From Algoriphagus aquaeductus (GTDB lineage: Bacteria > Bacteroidota > Bacteroidia > Cytophagales > Cyclobacteriaceae): a stretch of DNA of 64,000 nucleotides. The DNA lies in assembly GCF_003253485.1 (NCBI RefSeq), contig NZ_QKTX01000005.1:124001-188000 (forward strand). The letters are read 5' to 3'. The notes under the pieces were generated by a model. It ran no database searches and was not told the DNA's origin. It saw only the letters and a list, made by a program, of their open reading frames with translations. Shown piece by piece: positions 7,324 through 14,757 of the stretch (its first letter is position 1; each line of letters opens with the position of its first letter). Both the position numbers and the translations under genes were made by a program.

Positions 7324-8232
7324 TTGAAAAAAGAAATTACAACGAAAAGAGAGGCCTGGCTGCATGCAGTCAGGCTTCGTACTTTACCCCTGGCCTTGGC
7401 GAGTATTTTGGCAGGGTCATTTCTGGCCAAATGGCAAGATGGCTTTCGCTGGGAAATTTTGCTTTTGGCTTCACTTACCACCATTTTCCTTCAGATTCTA
7501 TCCAATCTTTCCAATGATTATGGGGATACGGTTCATGGAGCGGACTCAGCAGATCGCCAAGGTCCGGTGAGAGCCGTACAGTCCGGGATAATTACTTTGG
7601 CTGAAATGAAGCGGGCGATGTACCTATTCGGTTTCCTATCTTTGATTTCCGGATTACTGCTGATCTTTTTCGCTTTGGAAGACTGGAAGCTTTTCCTCCT
7701 ATTTCTGGGATTGGGTATTGCGGCCATTTGGGCTGCAATCACCTATACCTCAGGCAGCAATCCTTACGGGTATGCGGGCTTGGGTGACCTTTCCGTCTTT
7801 GCTTTCTTCGGGCTAACCGGGGTGTTGGGTACCTATTTTCTCCACACGCTGAGTTTTGAATCCTTGGCAGTATGGATTGCCATTTCCCTGGGATGTTTTA
7901 GTACAGCAGTCCTCAATATCAACAATATCCGGGACATTGAATCGGATGAAAAAGCAGGTAAGAAATCCATACCGGTGAGAATTGGAAGGGAAAAAGCGGT
8001 TCAGTACAATTGGGTTCTTTTGATTATTGGATATCTATCCCTTGTGTTGTTCGCCCTATTTAGTACACAATACTTCACTCTTTTGGCTTTCTTGGCTTCT
8101 CCCCTTATGCTCAAAGTGGGATTTGGGGTGCAGAAGGCCAAAACTTCAGAAAGGACAGATCCTTTTCTGAAAATCATGGCGATCAGTACACTGATTTGGA
8201 CTTTACTCTTTGGCCTGGGAATTATTATATGA
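7324..8232 (+). CDS. menA: 1,4-dihydroxy-2-naphthoate polyprenyltransferase
   Basis: 302 residues. Integral membrane UbiA-family prenyltransferase that joins a polyprenyl chain to dihydroxynaphthoate in menaquinone synthesis. The first Asp-rich motif is N64-D-x-x-D in S-N-D-Y-G-D, and the second is near N-I-R-D-I-E-S-D-E-K-A-G-K (about 200-212). About eight hydrophobic segments are visible. No ATG is available near the N terminus, so TTG 7324 is the start; W-L-H-A-V-R-L-R-T-L-P is the usual N-terminal motif. It is the third gene of a probable argS-peroxidase-menA run. Confidence 0.92.
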   Translation: MKKEITTKREAWLHAVRLRTLPLALASILAGSFLAKWQDGFRWEILLLASLTTIFLQILSNLSNDYGDTVHGADSADRQGPVRAVQSGIITLAEMKRAMYLFGFLSLISGLLLIFFALEDWKLFLLFLGLGIAAIWAAITYTSGSNPYGYAGLGDLSVFAFFGLTGVLGTYFLHTLSFESLAVWIAISLGCFSTAVLNINNIRDIESDEKAGKKSIPVRIGREKAVQYNWVLLIIGYLSLVLFALFSTQYFTLLAFLASPLMLKVGFGVQKAKTSERTDPFLKIMAISTLIWTLLFGLGIII

Positions 8233-8302
8233 TCAAAAGCTGATAAAAGTCCTTTTATGGTAACTATTAATCCCTAATTTGGACCAATAAAACCCAAAAG
8301 CT

Positions 8303-9157
8303 ATGATCAGTGTCTTTGTACCTTTCGACTTTTCCCAGACAGCCCACTATGCCCTGAATTTCGCAACAGGCTTGGCTGGGAATTACCCAAAAATCAGCAT
8401 TACGGTGTTCCATGTGATCGAGGTTCCCGTAGCCTCAGGGATGAGTACCATGGGGGGAGGATTAGATCCAATGCCTGATTTCGAAAATCAGATATTCTTT
8501 ATGGAGCTGATCGAAACCCGGAAAAAGCAACTCAGAGAACTGGAAGAAACCTACCACAACTCAAACTTCGAATTCTCAACCAAATTAATCCTTGGCAATG
8601 TGTTCAAGGGAATTTCAGAGGCAATTCAGGAGGCAAAACCTGATCTTGTAGTCATGGGGTCCAAAGGCGCTTCTGGACTTGAGGAAGTGATTATAGGCAG
8701 CAACACAGAGAAAATTGTCCGCACTGCCCCATGTCCGGTCATTACCATCAAAGGTGAAACCCAAGTCCAAGACATGAAAAAGGTGGTTTTCGCATCGGAT
8801 TTTAGAGATTCTGATGATGAGGTGGCGGCCCGAATCAAGCGGATCCAAAGTGTATTTGATGCCCAATTTTACTTTGTTGTCATCAATACACCGGGTAATT
8901 TTGAAACCACCCGTGATTCCATGGCAAGAATCAGGACCTTTGTACAAAAGCATAAATTTGATAACATCAAGGCTGAAATCTACAATTCCCTGACTGAGGA
9001 GTCGGGAATTATTGAATTTGCGGAGGACATTGATGCGGATCTGATTGCTATGACCACTCATGGTCGAACGGGCCTACTTCACCTGATCACCGGTAGTATC
9101 GCAGAGGATGTAGTCAATCATTCCAAACGTCCTGTTTGGACTTTCAAAACCAAATAG
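8303..9157 (+). CDS. Tandem-domain universal stress protein
   Basis: 284 residues with two UspA domains. The first (about 1-148) has the ATP-binding G-S-K-G-A-S-G (near 125) and ends C-P-V-I-T-I-K. The second (about 154-284) has T-T-H-G-R-T-G-L-L-H-L-I-T-G-S and ends R-P-V-W-T-F-K. Such proteins bind ATP and help under stress or starvation; the exact role is unknown. It is cytoplasmic, stands alone, and has its own terminator downstream. Confidence 0.92.
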   Translation: MISVFVPFDFSQTAHYALNFATGLAGNYPKISITVFHVIEVPVASGMSTMGGGLDPMPDFENQIFFMELIETRKKQLRELEETYHNSNFEFSTKLILGNVFKGISEAIQEAKPDLVVMGSKGASGLEEVIIGSNTEKIVRTAPCPVITIKGETQVQDMKKVVFASDFRDSDDEVAARIKRIQSVFDAQFYFVVINTPGNFETTRDSMARIRTFVQKHKFDNIKAEIYNSLTEESGIIEFAEDIDADLIAMTTHGRTGLLHLITGSIAEDVVNHSKRPVWTFKTK

Positions 9158-9178
9158 TTGAAAACTCTTAACTTTGAG

Positions 9179-9206
9179 GCCTGTCTATCTTCGGACGGGC
9201 TTTTTT
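9179..9206 (+). terminator. Terminator after universal stress gene
   Basis: The stem GCCTGTC / GACGGGC (7 bp, one wobble) is followed by seven T residues, 21 nt after the stop codon. Confidence 0.75.
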
Positions 9207-9220
9207 GTTGATTTATCCAT

Positions 9221-9574
9221 ATGAGCAAGAAAAATAACGATTGGAAAAAAAGGGACGGTGTAGTCTATTCCACATCAGATAATTTCGAATACAATTTTGG
9301 AGAAGGCGATGAAGTAATCACCCTGCCTCCGTCTCAGCAAAAACTCAAAGTCCTGCTTGACAAAAAAGCAAGAGCAGGAAAGCAGGTAACCTTGGTGGAA
9401 GGATTTATCGGAACAGAAGAGGACCTCAAAGAATTGGGCAAATTGCTCAAAAACAAATGCGGGGTCGGTGGGTCAACGAAAGAAGGAGAAATTCTGATCC
9501 AAGGAGATCACCGGGACAAAGTCCTTCAGGTCTTGTTGCAGGCCGGTTATGGCGCCAAAAAGTCCGGAGGATAA
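9221..9574 (+). CDS. SUI1/eIF1-like translation factor (YciH type)
   Basis: 117 residues. The core V-T-L-V-E-G-F-I-G-T (about 57-66), then L-G-K-L-L-K-N-K-C-G-V-G-G-S and I-L-I-Q-G-D-H-R-D-K-V, matches the SUI1 domain of eIF1 and bacterial YciH. In E. coli YciH has been linked to initiation fidelity; here the role is inferred by family. The N-terminal 40 residues are a basic, probably flexible tail. It is 5 nt upstream of the SGNH hydrolase gene and likely cotranscribed with it. Confidence 0.9.
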   Translation: MSKKNNDWKKRDGVVYSTSDNFEYNFGEGDEVITLPPSQQKLKVLLDKKARAGKQVTLVEGFIGTEEDLKELGKLLKNKCGVGGSTKEGEILIQGDHRDKVLQVLLQAGYGAKKSGG

Positions 9575-9579
9575 TCAAG

Positions 9580-10287
9580 ATGTATTGGCTTTTTAAGCTT
9601 CGCTTGATCCCCTTTCTTCCTGTTTTATATTTGGAGGCAGCCCGGATCCGAAGTAAGGGCGTCAAGCTTCCGGCCAGGTCGGAAAATGTGATTTTCGGAA
9701 TCGGACCGGCAAGAATTCTTGTTTTGGGAGAATCCACTGCTGCCGGAGTTGGGGCAAGTACTTTTGAAAAAACCTTGGCGGGTCATTTATCCGGCCTTTT
9801 CGGAAATGATTTTACGATTGAAAACTATGGAAGAAATGGATTGAGGGTCCGGGAAGCGTATCCCCTTTTAAAGAATCTAAGAACAGAAAATCCTAAAAAA
9901 ATCAGCGGAGTGATCTTGTTTTTAGGAGCAAATGATTGTTTTAGAGTCACTCAACCCACCGCTTTCAAACGGGAATTGAAACATTTGATTAATCAGATCG
10001 AGTCAGAATCCCATCCCGAGTGGATTTATCTGGCAGATATTCCACCGGTCCATCTATTTCCTGCCTTTTCCGAGAAAATGAGGGATTTTCTAAAAATCCA
10101 ACGGCAATTTCTACAAAATGAGATGATAGAGTTGGCTCGAGAAAACGCTAAAATTGTTTTTGACCCTTTATCCGTAGAAATAAGTCCGGGATTTTTCTCA
10201 GAAGACCAGATTCATCCATCTGACTTGGGATACCAAAAAATCGCAGCGTTTGCCATTCAGGGATTGAAAAAGAGAAATCTCTTTTGA
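9580..10287 (+). CDS. SGNH/GDSL-family hydrolase
   Basis: 235 residues from ATG 9580. A longer in-frame reading from 9457 would overlap most of the SUI1 C terminus and has no family match, so it is rejected. Block I is L-G-E-S-T (S52 nucleophile), block III is G-A-N-D-C (near 118), and the Asp/His pair is in D-Q-I-H-P-S-D-L-G-Y near 213. The N terminus is hydrophobic (Y-W-L-F-K-L-R-L-I-P-F-L-P-V-L) and may anchor it in the membrane. It is probably an esterase or lysophospholipase; the substrate is unknown. Confidence 0.85.
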   Translation: MYWLFKLRLIPFLPVLYLEAARIRSKGVKLPARSENVIFGIGPARILVLGESTAAGVGASTFEKTLAGHLSGLFGNDFTIENYGRNGLRVREAYPLLKNLRTENPKKISGVILFLGANDCFRVTQPTAFKRELKHLINQIESESHPEWIYLADIPPVHLFPAFSEKMRDFLKIQRQFLQNEMIELARENAKIVFDPLSVEISPGFFSEDQIHPSDLGYQKIAAFAIQGLKKRNLF

Positions 10288-10343
10288 TCGCCTGTCGCCC
10301 TGCTATGGGTACCTTTTACCAACCTCTTACTTTTCACAATTCA

Positions 10344-10916
10344 TCAATACCCCTCGATTTCAGCGACCAATTCCCCATACCAAGCCTCACCGTATTTTCT
10401 TACAAGCGCATCCTTAAGAAATCGGTATAAGGGAACCTGCAGGCTTTTTCCCAATTGACAAGCGGGATCACAAATGTGCCAGCGATCATAATTGAGGGCA
10501 TCAAACTCATCGTATTTCGTCACCCTTATGGGGTACAAATGACAGGAAATCGGTTTTTTCCAGGAGATTTTTCCATCGAGATACGCCTGTTCTATGCCGC
10601 ATTTGAGAATACCCCGCTCATCATACAAGGCATAGGCACACTCCCGATTATCGCCTATCGTAGGGGTTCCCTTGTCCCCATCCTTGTCTATCACCCAAGT
10701 ACCCTGAGCCTCTATCGCCTGACGTCCTTCTTCTGTAAGGTAATCTTTTACAATAGGATAGATTTCTTCCAAAATCTTAGTCTCCTCTTCTTCCAAGGGC
10801 GCACCTGCATCCCCTTCGACACAGCAAGCACCCTTGCAGGCTTCAAGGTCACAGACGAAAAAATTTTCTTTGATATCGTCAGACAAGACGGCGTTTCCAA
10901 TGAGAATCATTTGCAA
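10344..10916 (-). CDS. DUF3109 family cysteine-cluster protein
   Basis: 190 residues. The cysteines fall in three groups: [11 protein letters not shown] near residues 22-32, C-A-Y-A-L and L-K-C-G in the middle, and S-C-H-L-Y-P plus C-D-P-A-C toward the end. This pattern and V-E-G-D-A-G-A-P-L are typical of DUF3109, a relative of YkgJ zinc/iron-sulfur cluster proteins. The function of the family is unknown. It has no signal peptide. A hairpin with a T-run lies upstream on the same strand and would insulate it from read-through. Confidence 0.88.
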   Translation of the reverse strand: MQMILIGNAVLSDDIKENFFVCDLEACKGACCVEGDAGAPLEEEETKILEEIYPIVKDYLTEEGRQAIEAQGTWVIDKDGDKGTPTIGDNRECAYALYDERGILKCGIEQAYLDGKISWKKPISCHLYPIRVTKYDEFDALNYDRWHICDPACQLGKSLQVPLYRFLKDALVRKYGEAWYGELVAEIEGY

Positions 10917-10974
10917 ATCAACTTTGATCCAAAGGTAATCAAATTAAAAATGAACCTAGGTTTGAAATCAGGGA

Positions 10975-11006
10975 CAAAAAAAGAACCGCCCCTTTCGGAG
11001 CGGCTC
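10975..11006 (-). terminator. Minus-strand terminator upstream of the DUF3109 gene
   Basis: The stem GAGCCGCTCC / GGGGCGGTTC (10 bp with two wobbles) and GAAA loop are followed by seven T residues when read on the minus strand. No minus-strand gene ends here; the next one upstream is about 1.8 kb away. Confidence 0.65.
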
Positions 11007-11082
11007 AACCCAGCACTATGAAGAAAAGCTATTTAAGCCTTTGGATATAGAACAGGGAAACCTCAAGAAAGTTTTCAAAGCC

Positions 11083-11107
11083 TGAAAAAAAAATCATTTT
11101 TTTTTCA
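11083..11107. repeat. Poly-A/poly-T palindrome upstream of RNase P RNA
   Basis: TGA9-TCA-T9CA forms an 11-bp perfect inverted repeat with a 3-nt centre, about 70 bp before the RNA 5' end. It could be an A-tract upstream element or a weak terminator. Confidence 0.5.
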
Positions 11108-11148
11108 AAAAAGGATTAGAGAAAGTAAAAGCACCTTCTTTTTAACCC

Positions 11149-11172
11149 TTTGGCCGAAAATACCGTACTTTG
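11149..11172 (+). promoter_or_regulatory. Candidate promoter of RNase P RNA gene
   Basis: TACTTTG at 11166-11172 resembles the Bacteroidota -7 box and ends 5 nt before the predicted RNA 5' end, which is the right spacing. TTTG at 11149 is closer than usual for a -33 element. Confidence 0.45.
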
Positions 11173-11176
11173 CACC

Positions 11177-11593
11177 GTGCAAGTCGTCCTGTCGCTCTGC
11201 CGATAAATGTCGGGAGGGAGGAAAGTCCGGGCAACACAGAGCGCCATACTTCCTAACGGGAAGGCTTCTGACTGGAGACGGTCAGAAGACAGATAGTGCC
11301 ACAGAAAACAAACCGCCTCAAGACACAGGGCCTGCCCTGAGCATGTCGAAGGGTAAGGGTGAAAAGGTGGGGTAAGAGCCCACCGCCCCGACAGTGATGA
11401 AGGGGGCAAGGCAAACCTTATGGGTTGAAAGATCAAATAGGCCTCGGGCAAAGAGCTGCTCGTTCGATTTCTTCTTTTCGAAGAAGAATTCCGGGGTGGG
11501 TAGATCGATAGAGTTCTGATGTGAATCAGGATCGAGATAAATGACAGGAATCCCGTGCAATCGGGATACAGAACCCGGCTTACAGACTTGCAC
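11177..11593 (+). ncRNA. rnpB: RNase P RNA (bacterial class A)
   Basis: A catalytic RNA of about 417 nt that trims tRNA 5' leaders. The ends pair perfectly as helix P1: GTGCAAGTC (11177-11185) with GACTTGCAC (11585-11593). Conserved blocks appear in order: GAGGAAAGTCCGGGC near 11218, ACAGAAAACAAACCGCC near 11300, GGTAAGAG near 11370 and AACCCGGCTTACAG near 11573. A REP-like CCCTGAGCATGTCGAAGGG stretch (11335-11353) occupies the variable hairpin just after ACCGCC. Open frames on the minus strand across this gene are artefacts. A plus-strand regulator gene begins 20 nt downstream. Confidence 0.96.
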
Positions 11594-11613
11594 TTTTTTA
11601 CTTACTTTACATC

Positions 11614-12771
11614 ATGCCAAAAATTCTGATCATCGACGACGAACGGTTTATCCGTGCCTCCCTTAGGGAAATTCTAGAATATGAAAAGTTTGAAGTCACC
11701 GAAGCTCAAGACGGGGAAGAAGGCCTGCAAAAAATCAAGGATGAAGAATTCGATTTAGTCCTTTGCGACGTAAAAATGCCAAAAATGGATGGGATCGAGG
11801 TTTTGGACCAGGCAAAGTCCTTGGACAAATCACCTCAATTCATCATGATCTCTGCCCATGGCAGTATCGAAACCGCAGTGGAGGCCACTAAAAAGGGAGC
11901 GTTTGACTTTATCCCCAAGCCTCCTGATCTCAATCGACTTTTGCTTACGGTACGCAATGCCCTGGACAAAAAGCAGCTCGTGACCGAAACCAAGGTGCTC
12001 AAAAAGAAGCTTTCCAAAAAATTTGATATGGTGGGTGCCTCCCCTGCTATCGCCAGGGTGAAGGATACCATTGAAAAAGTGGCTCCGACAGATGCAAGAG
12101 TATTGATCACCGGCCCCAATGGAACCGGTAAAGAGTTGGTAGCCCATTGGATTCATCAAAAAAGCAACCGGGTGGAAGAAGCTTTTGTCGCAGTCAATTG
12201 CGCTGCTATTCCATCCGAACTCATCGAATCCGAACTATTTGGACATGAAAAGGGCGCGTTTACCTCTGCCCACAAGCAGCGGGCGGGGAAGTTTGAACAA
12301 GCCCAAGGTGGCACTCTCTTTTTGGATGAAATCGGTGACATGTCCCTTTCGGCACAATCGAAGGTTTTGAGAGCCTTGCAGGAAAATCTGATCAACCGTG
12401 TCGGCAGTGATAAAGACATCAAGGTAGATGTTCGGGTATTGGCTGCAACCAACAAAGACTTGAAAAAAGAAATTGAGGCAGGGCGATTTAGAGAGGATTT
12501 GTATCACCGACTCAGCGTGATCCTGATTCAGGTACCTGCCCTGAAAGACCGTAAGGAAGATATTCCCCTGCTTATTGAAAAATTTCTGGAAGATATCGCT
12601 CAGGAAAATGGGGATGCGAAGAAAAAAATCACGGTCGAAGCTGTCACGAAACTTCAAGAATTCCCGTGGACCGGGAATATTCGGGAGCTGAGAAACGTGG
12701 TAGAGCGGCTGGTGATCTTAGGAGAACCGACCATCAGCCTAGAGGATGTAAAAAAATATGCTGACTATTAA
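11614..12771 (+). CDS. NtrC-family response regulator lacking the C-terminal HTH
   Basis: 385 residues. The receiver domain (1-120) has phospho-acceptor D52 and the acidic pair D8-D9. The sigma-54-activating AAA+ domain (about 138-365) has Walker A G-P-N-G-T-G-K-E (167-174), Walker B L-F-L-D-E-I near 237, and the sigma-54 contact loop as G-A-F-T-S-A (214-219) instead of G-A-F-T-G-A. The protein ends about 25 residues after N-I-R-E-L-R-N-V-V, so the Fis-type DNA-binding domain is absent. Its stop is followed by a strong terminator, which argues against a frameshift. It may activate sigma-54 promoters from solution. No kinase gene is adjacent. Confidence 0.88.
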   Translation: MPKILIIDDERFIRASLREILEYEKFEVTEAQDGEEGLQKIKDEEFDLVLCDVKMPKMDGIEVLDQAKSLDKSPQFIMISAHGSIETAVEATKKGAFDFIPKPPDLNRLLLTVRNALDKKQLVTETKVLKKKLSKKFDMVGASPAIARVKDTIEKVAPTDARVLITGPNGTGKELVAHWIHQKSNRVEEAFVAVNCAAIPSELIESELFGHEKGAFTSAHKQRAGKFEQAQGGTLFLDEIGDMSLSAQSKVLRALQENLINRVGSDKDIKVDVRVLAATNKDLKKEIEAGRFREDLYHRLSVILIQVPALKDRKEDIPLLIEKFLEDIAQENGDAKKKITVEAVTKLQEFPWTGNIRELRNVVERLVILGEPTISLEDVKKYADY

Positions 12772-12787
12772 GGTCAGCATATTTTTT
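12751..12787. terminator. Bidirectional terminator between convergent genes
   Basis: A 15-bp perfect stem (AAAAAATATGCTGAC / GTCAGCATATTTTTT) with a 7-nt loop. It overlaps the last codons of the plus-strand regulator and ends at the stop of the minus-strand small lipoprotein gene, serving both. Confidence 0.85.
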
Positions 12788-12906
12788 CAACTGGATGCTT
12801 TCTGAGAAACAGGTGCTTTGGCATAAGCCGGACAAGGTTTACTTGAGGCGCAGGCACCCAGAGCCAAAACTCCAATCAAAAGTGCTATTGAGGCAATTCT
12901 CTTCAT
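12787..12906 (-). CDS. Small lipoprotein, 39 residues
   Basis: Read on the minus strand from ATG 12904-12906 to TGA 12787-12789. The N terminus M-K-R, a hydrophobic core and the lipobox A-L-G-A-C (C19) make a clear type II signal. The mature part is only 21 residues (C-A-S-S-K-P-C-P-A-Y-A-K...). It resembles the tiny C-x-S-x-K-x-C-P-A-Y lipoproteins seen in Bacteroidota, whose role is unknown. Its stop abuts the shared terminator, which supports expression. Confidence 0.75.
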   Translation of the reverse strand: MKRIASIALLIGVLALGACASSKPCPAYAKAPVSQKASS

Positions 12907-12956
12907 AAGATTTGATTTATTTCGATAAATATGTCTAATAATTTTTAAGATAGCAA

Positions 12957-13952
12957 TTACTGCACCAACAAGTTACACCCTCGGAGTTCTGAATTATCAA
13001 ACCGGCCCAATACTTCCAATTGCCCTTTTTCATCAAATTTTCCCAAATCTTGGGTTTCGATAAATGCGCAGGAATGAAAATTTGCCAGATCGATGATGTT
13101 AATCCCTCCTTGAGATTTCGTTGCCCAACTCAGTGGATCATTGATGTCTCTGAGTAAAACGCGCATAGAATCCGGTAGCGTATATTTTCCATTGCCTTTT
13201 GAATAGGCCTGAGACATCAACTCCGTCATTCCATATTCTGAATGGATGACCTCTGTCTGGAAAAATGACTTTAACCGATCATGAACCTCCTCTCTGACCA
13301 TCTCCTTCCTCCTGCCCTTCATTCCTCCGGTTTCCATGATGATCAAATTTTCCATTTTGGAAAATGGTTTTTCAGACTCTGCCAAATCGAGTAAGGCAAA
13401 AGTAACGCCCAGCAAAAGCACCTTTTTAGAGTCATTTTTCAAGGACTGAAGTTTCTCGAGTAATTCCTCCTGATTGTAGAGGTAAAAACCAGAATGGGCA
13501 GACTGGCTTTTGTCAATAAAAAAATTGGCCATCGATACCAAACTGCTTCCAGGACGCTCCAAGTAAGCAGGAAGCAACGCGAGCACATGGAAATCGCGCA
13601 AGGGGCCATATTCCTTTTCAAAAATCCTTTGGGTATGTCGCAAATACCAAGACTCGGACCAAATGTAATGCTTGCTGGTAATCATTCCCGTGGTCCCACT
13701 GCTGGAATAAAAGGAGGTGTAATCTGTCGGATTTCCACATACCACCGCAGCATCTTTGAAAAAACGAATCGGAAGGAATGGAATATCACGAAGGGCATCT
13801 ACAGCAAAAAAGTCAATTTTCCTTGCACGAAGATAGGCTTGGTAAATTTTATTGGAAGTAGCTTGAAAGCGAAATAAATCCAGTGCTAGATTTTCAAATT
13901 GGCCAGGAGTCAAATTATCCAACCTGTCTGAAAAACTTTTGAAATCTAGCAT
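12957..13952 (-). CDS. LuxE/PaaK-like acyl-protein synthetase family protein
   Basis: 331 residues. S-S-S-G-T-T-G (near 89-95) is the adenylate-forming phosphate loop, and S-E-Y-G-M-T-E-L (near 240) is the second conserved motif of LuxE and related AMP-forming enzymes. In luminous bacteria LuxE activates fatty acids. In Bacteroidota, free-standing copies lack luciferase partners and probably prepare an acyl or aryl group for another pathway. No such partner is adjacent here. It is divergent from the lipoprotein gene at 14023. Cytoplasmic. Confidence 0.8.
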   Translation of the reverse strand: MLDFKSFSDRLDNLTPGQFENLALDLFRFQATSNKIYQAYLRARKIDFFAVDALRDIPFLPIRFFKDAAVVCGNPTDYTSFYSSSGTTGMITSKHYIWSESWYLRHTQRIFEKEYGPLRDFHVLALLPAYLERPGSSLVSMANFFIDKSQSAHSGFYLYNQEELLEKLQSLKNDSKKVLLLGVTFALLDLAESEKPFSKMENLIIMETGGMKGRRKEMVREEVHDRLKSFFQTEVIHSEYGMTELMSQAYSKGNGKYTLPDSMRVLLRDINDPLSWATKSQGGINIIDLANFHSCAFIETQDLGKFDEKGQLEVLGRFDNSELRGCNLLVQ

Positions 13953-14022
13953 CGTTTTATCATTTGAGTTTTCCCAAGGGAAAAACTTACCTTATTTTAG
14001 GAAGTAAATTTACCTTCGTCCC

Positions 14023-14697
14023 ATGCGAATTAAAAACTATTCAGGATTATTGTTTGGCTTGGCACTATTCGGCACTTCTTGCATTAGTCCACCCGAAGAT
14101 TTTCCAAGCGTTCCTGAAATCGAATTTTCAAGTTTAGTTTACGCTCCCACCCCTTCTCAGGATTCTTTGATACTCACGATCAAGTTCAAAGATGCGGAAG
14201 GTGATTTGGGTCTTTCTGCGACGGAAATCAACCCTCCATTTAATCCATTCAACTTCCGAAGAGATGGAGCAAACAATTTGATTACTTATTCCAGACGTCC
14301 GGCAAATGCTCCGACATATAATCCGGTAGATTGGGTTATCAACCCAATCGTGAATAATAATACCATCCGAGACACCTTGTGGGTGGAGCAAAACGAAAAT
14401 CAGTACAATATTTTTGTCCGGTTTTTCATCAAGAGAAATGGTCGGTTTACGGAGTTTAGATGGCAGGACCCTCCATTTTTCACTACTTTCAATGGTCGGT
14501 TTCCCAGAGTATTGACCACGGAAGAAGGACAGCCGGTAGAAGGAAGTATTTCGTATCGAATGCTCTCTTCGGGTTGGGAATCCATTTTCAGAAATGACAC
14601 GCTCAGAATAGATGTTCAAATCCAAGATAGAGCACTGAACCGATCCAATGAAGTGTCCAGTCCTGAATTGACTTTAAGGCAGATTACAAGAAATTGA
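14023..14697 (+). CDS. Hypothetical lipoprotein, 224 residues
   Basis: A type II signal peptide ends F-G-T-S-C (C20). The mature protein looks beta-rich. S-L-I-L-T-I-K-F-K-D-A-E-G-D-L-G near residue 50 is a calcium-like Asp-rich strand often found in Bacteroidota surface proteins with Ig-like folds. No enzyme motif is visible. It is monocistronic and ends at a palindromic terminator shared with the E1 gene. Function unknown. Confidence 0.7.
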   Translation: MRIKNYSGLLFGLALFGTSCISPPEDFPSVPEIEFSSLVYAPTPSQDSLILTIKFKDAEGDLGLSATEINPPFNPFNFRRDGANNLITYSRRPANAPTYNPVDWVINPIVNNNTIRDTLWVEQNENQYNIFVRFFIKRNGRFTEFRWQDPPFFTTFNGRFPRVLTTEEGQPVEGSISYRMLSSGWESIFRNDTLRIDVQIQDRALNRSNEVSSPELTLRQITRN

Positions 14698-14710
14698 TAT
14701 ACACTCAGGT

Positions 14711-14750
14711 AATGAAAAAAGGCAGCGAATTCGCTGCCTTCTTCATTTTT
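14711..14750. terminator. Bidirectional terminator between lipoprotein and E1 genes
   Basis: A perfect 22-bp palindrome (14719-14740, half-site AAGGCAGCGAA) is flanked by AATGAA and TTCATT arms with a T-run to the right. It lies between convergent stops. Confidence 0.8.
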
Positions 14751-14757
14751 TTTTGTC

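Noticed and set aside
9457-9579. Longer N terminus of the SGNH hydrolase
   Set aside because: It would overlap the SUI1 gene in another frame and is Arg-rich with no family match; ATG 9580 is preferred.
11116-11593. Minus-strand frames across the RNase P RNA gene
   Set aside because: RNase P RNA is certain from its P1 helix and conserved blocks; these frames include repeat-derived words such as F-D-M-L-R-A-G.
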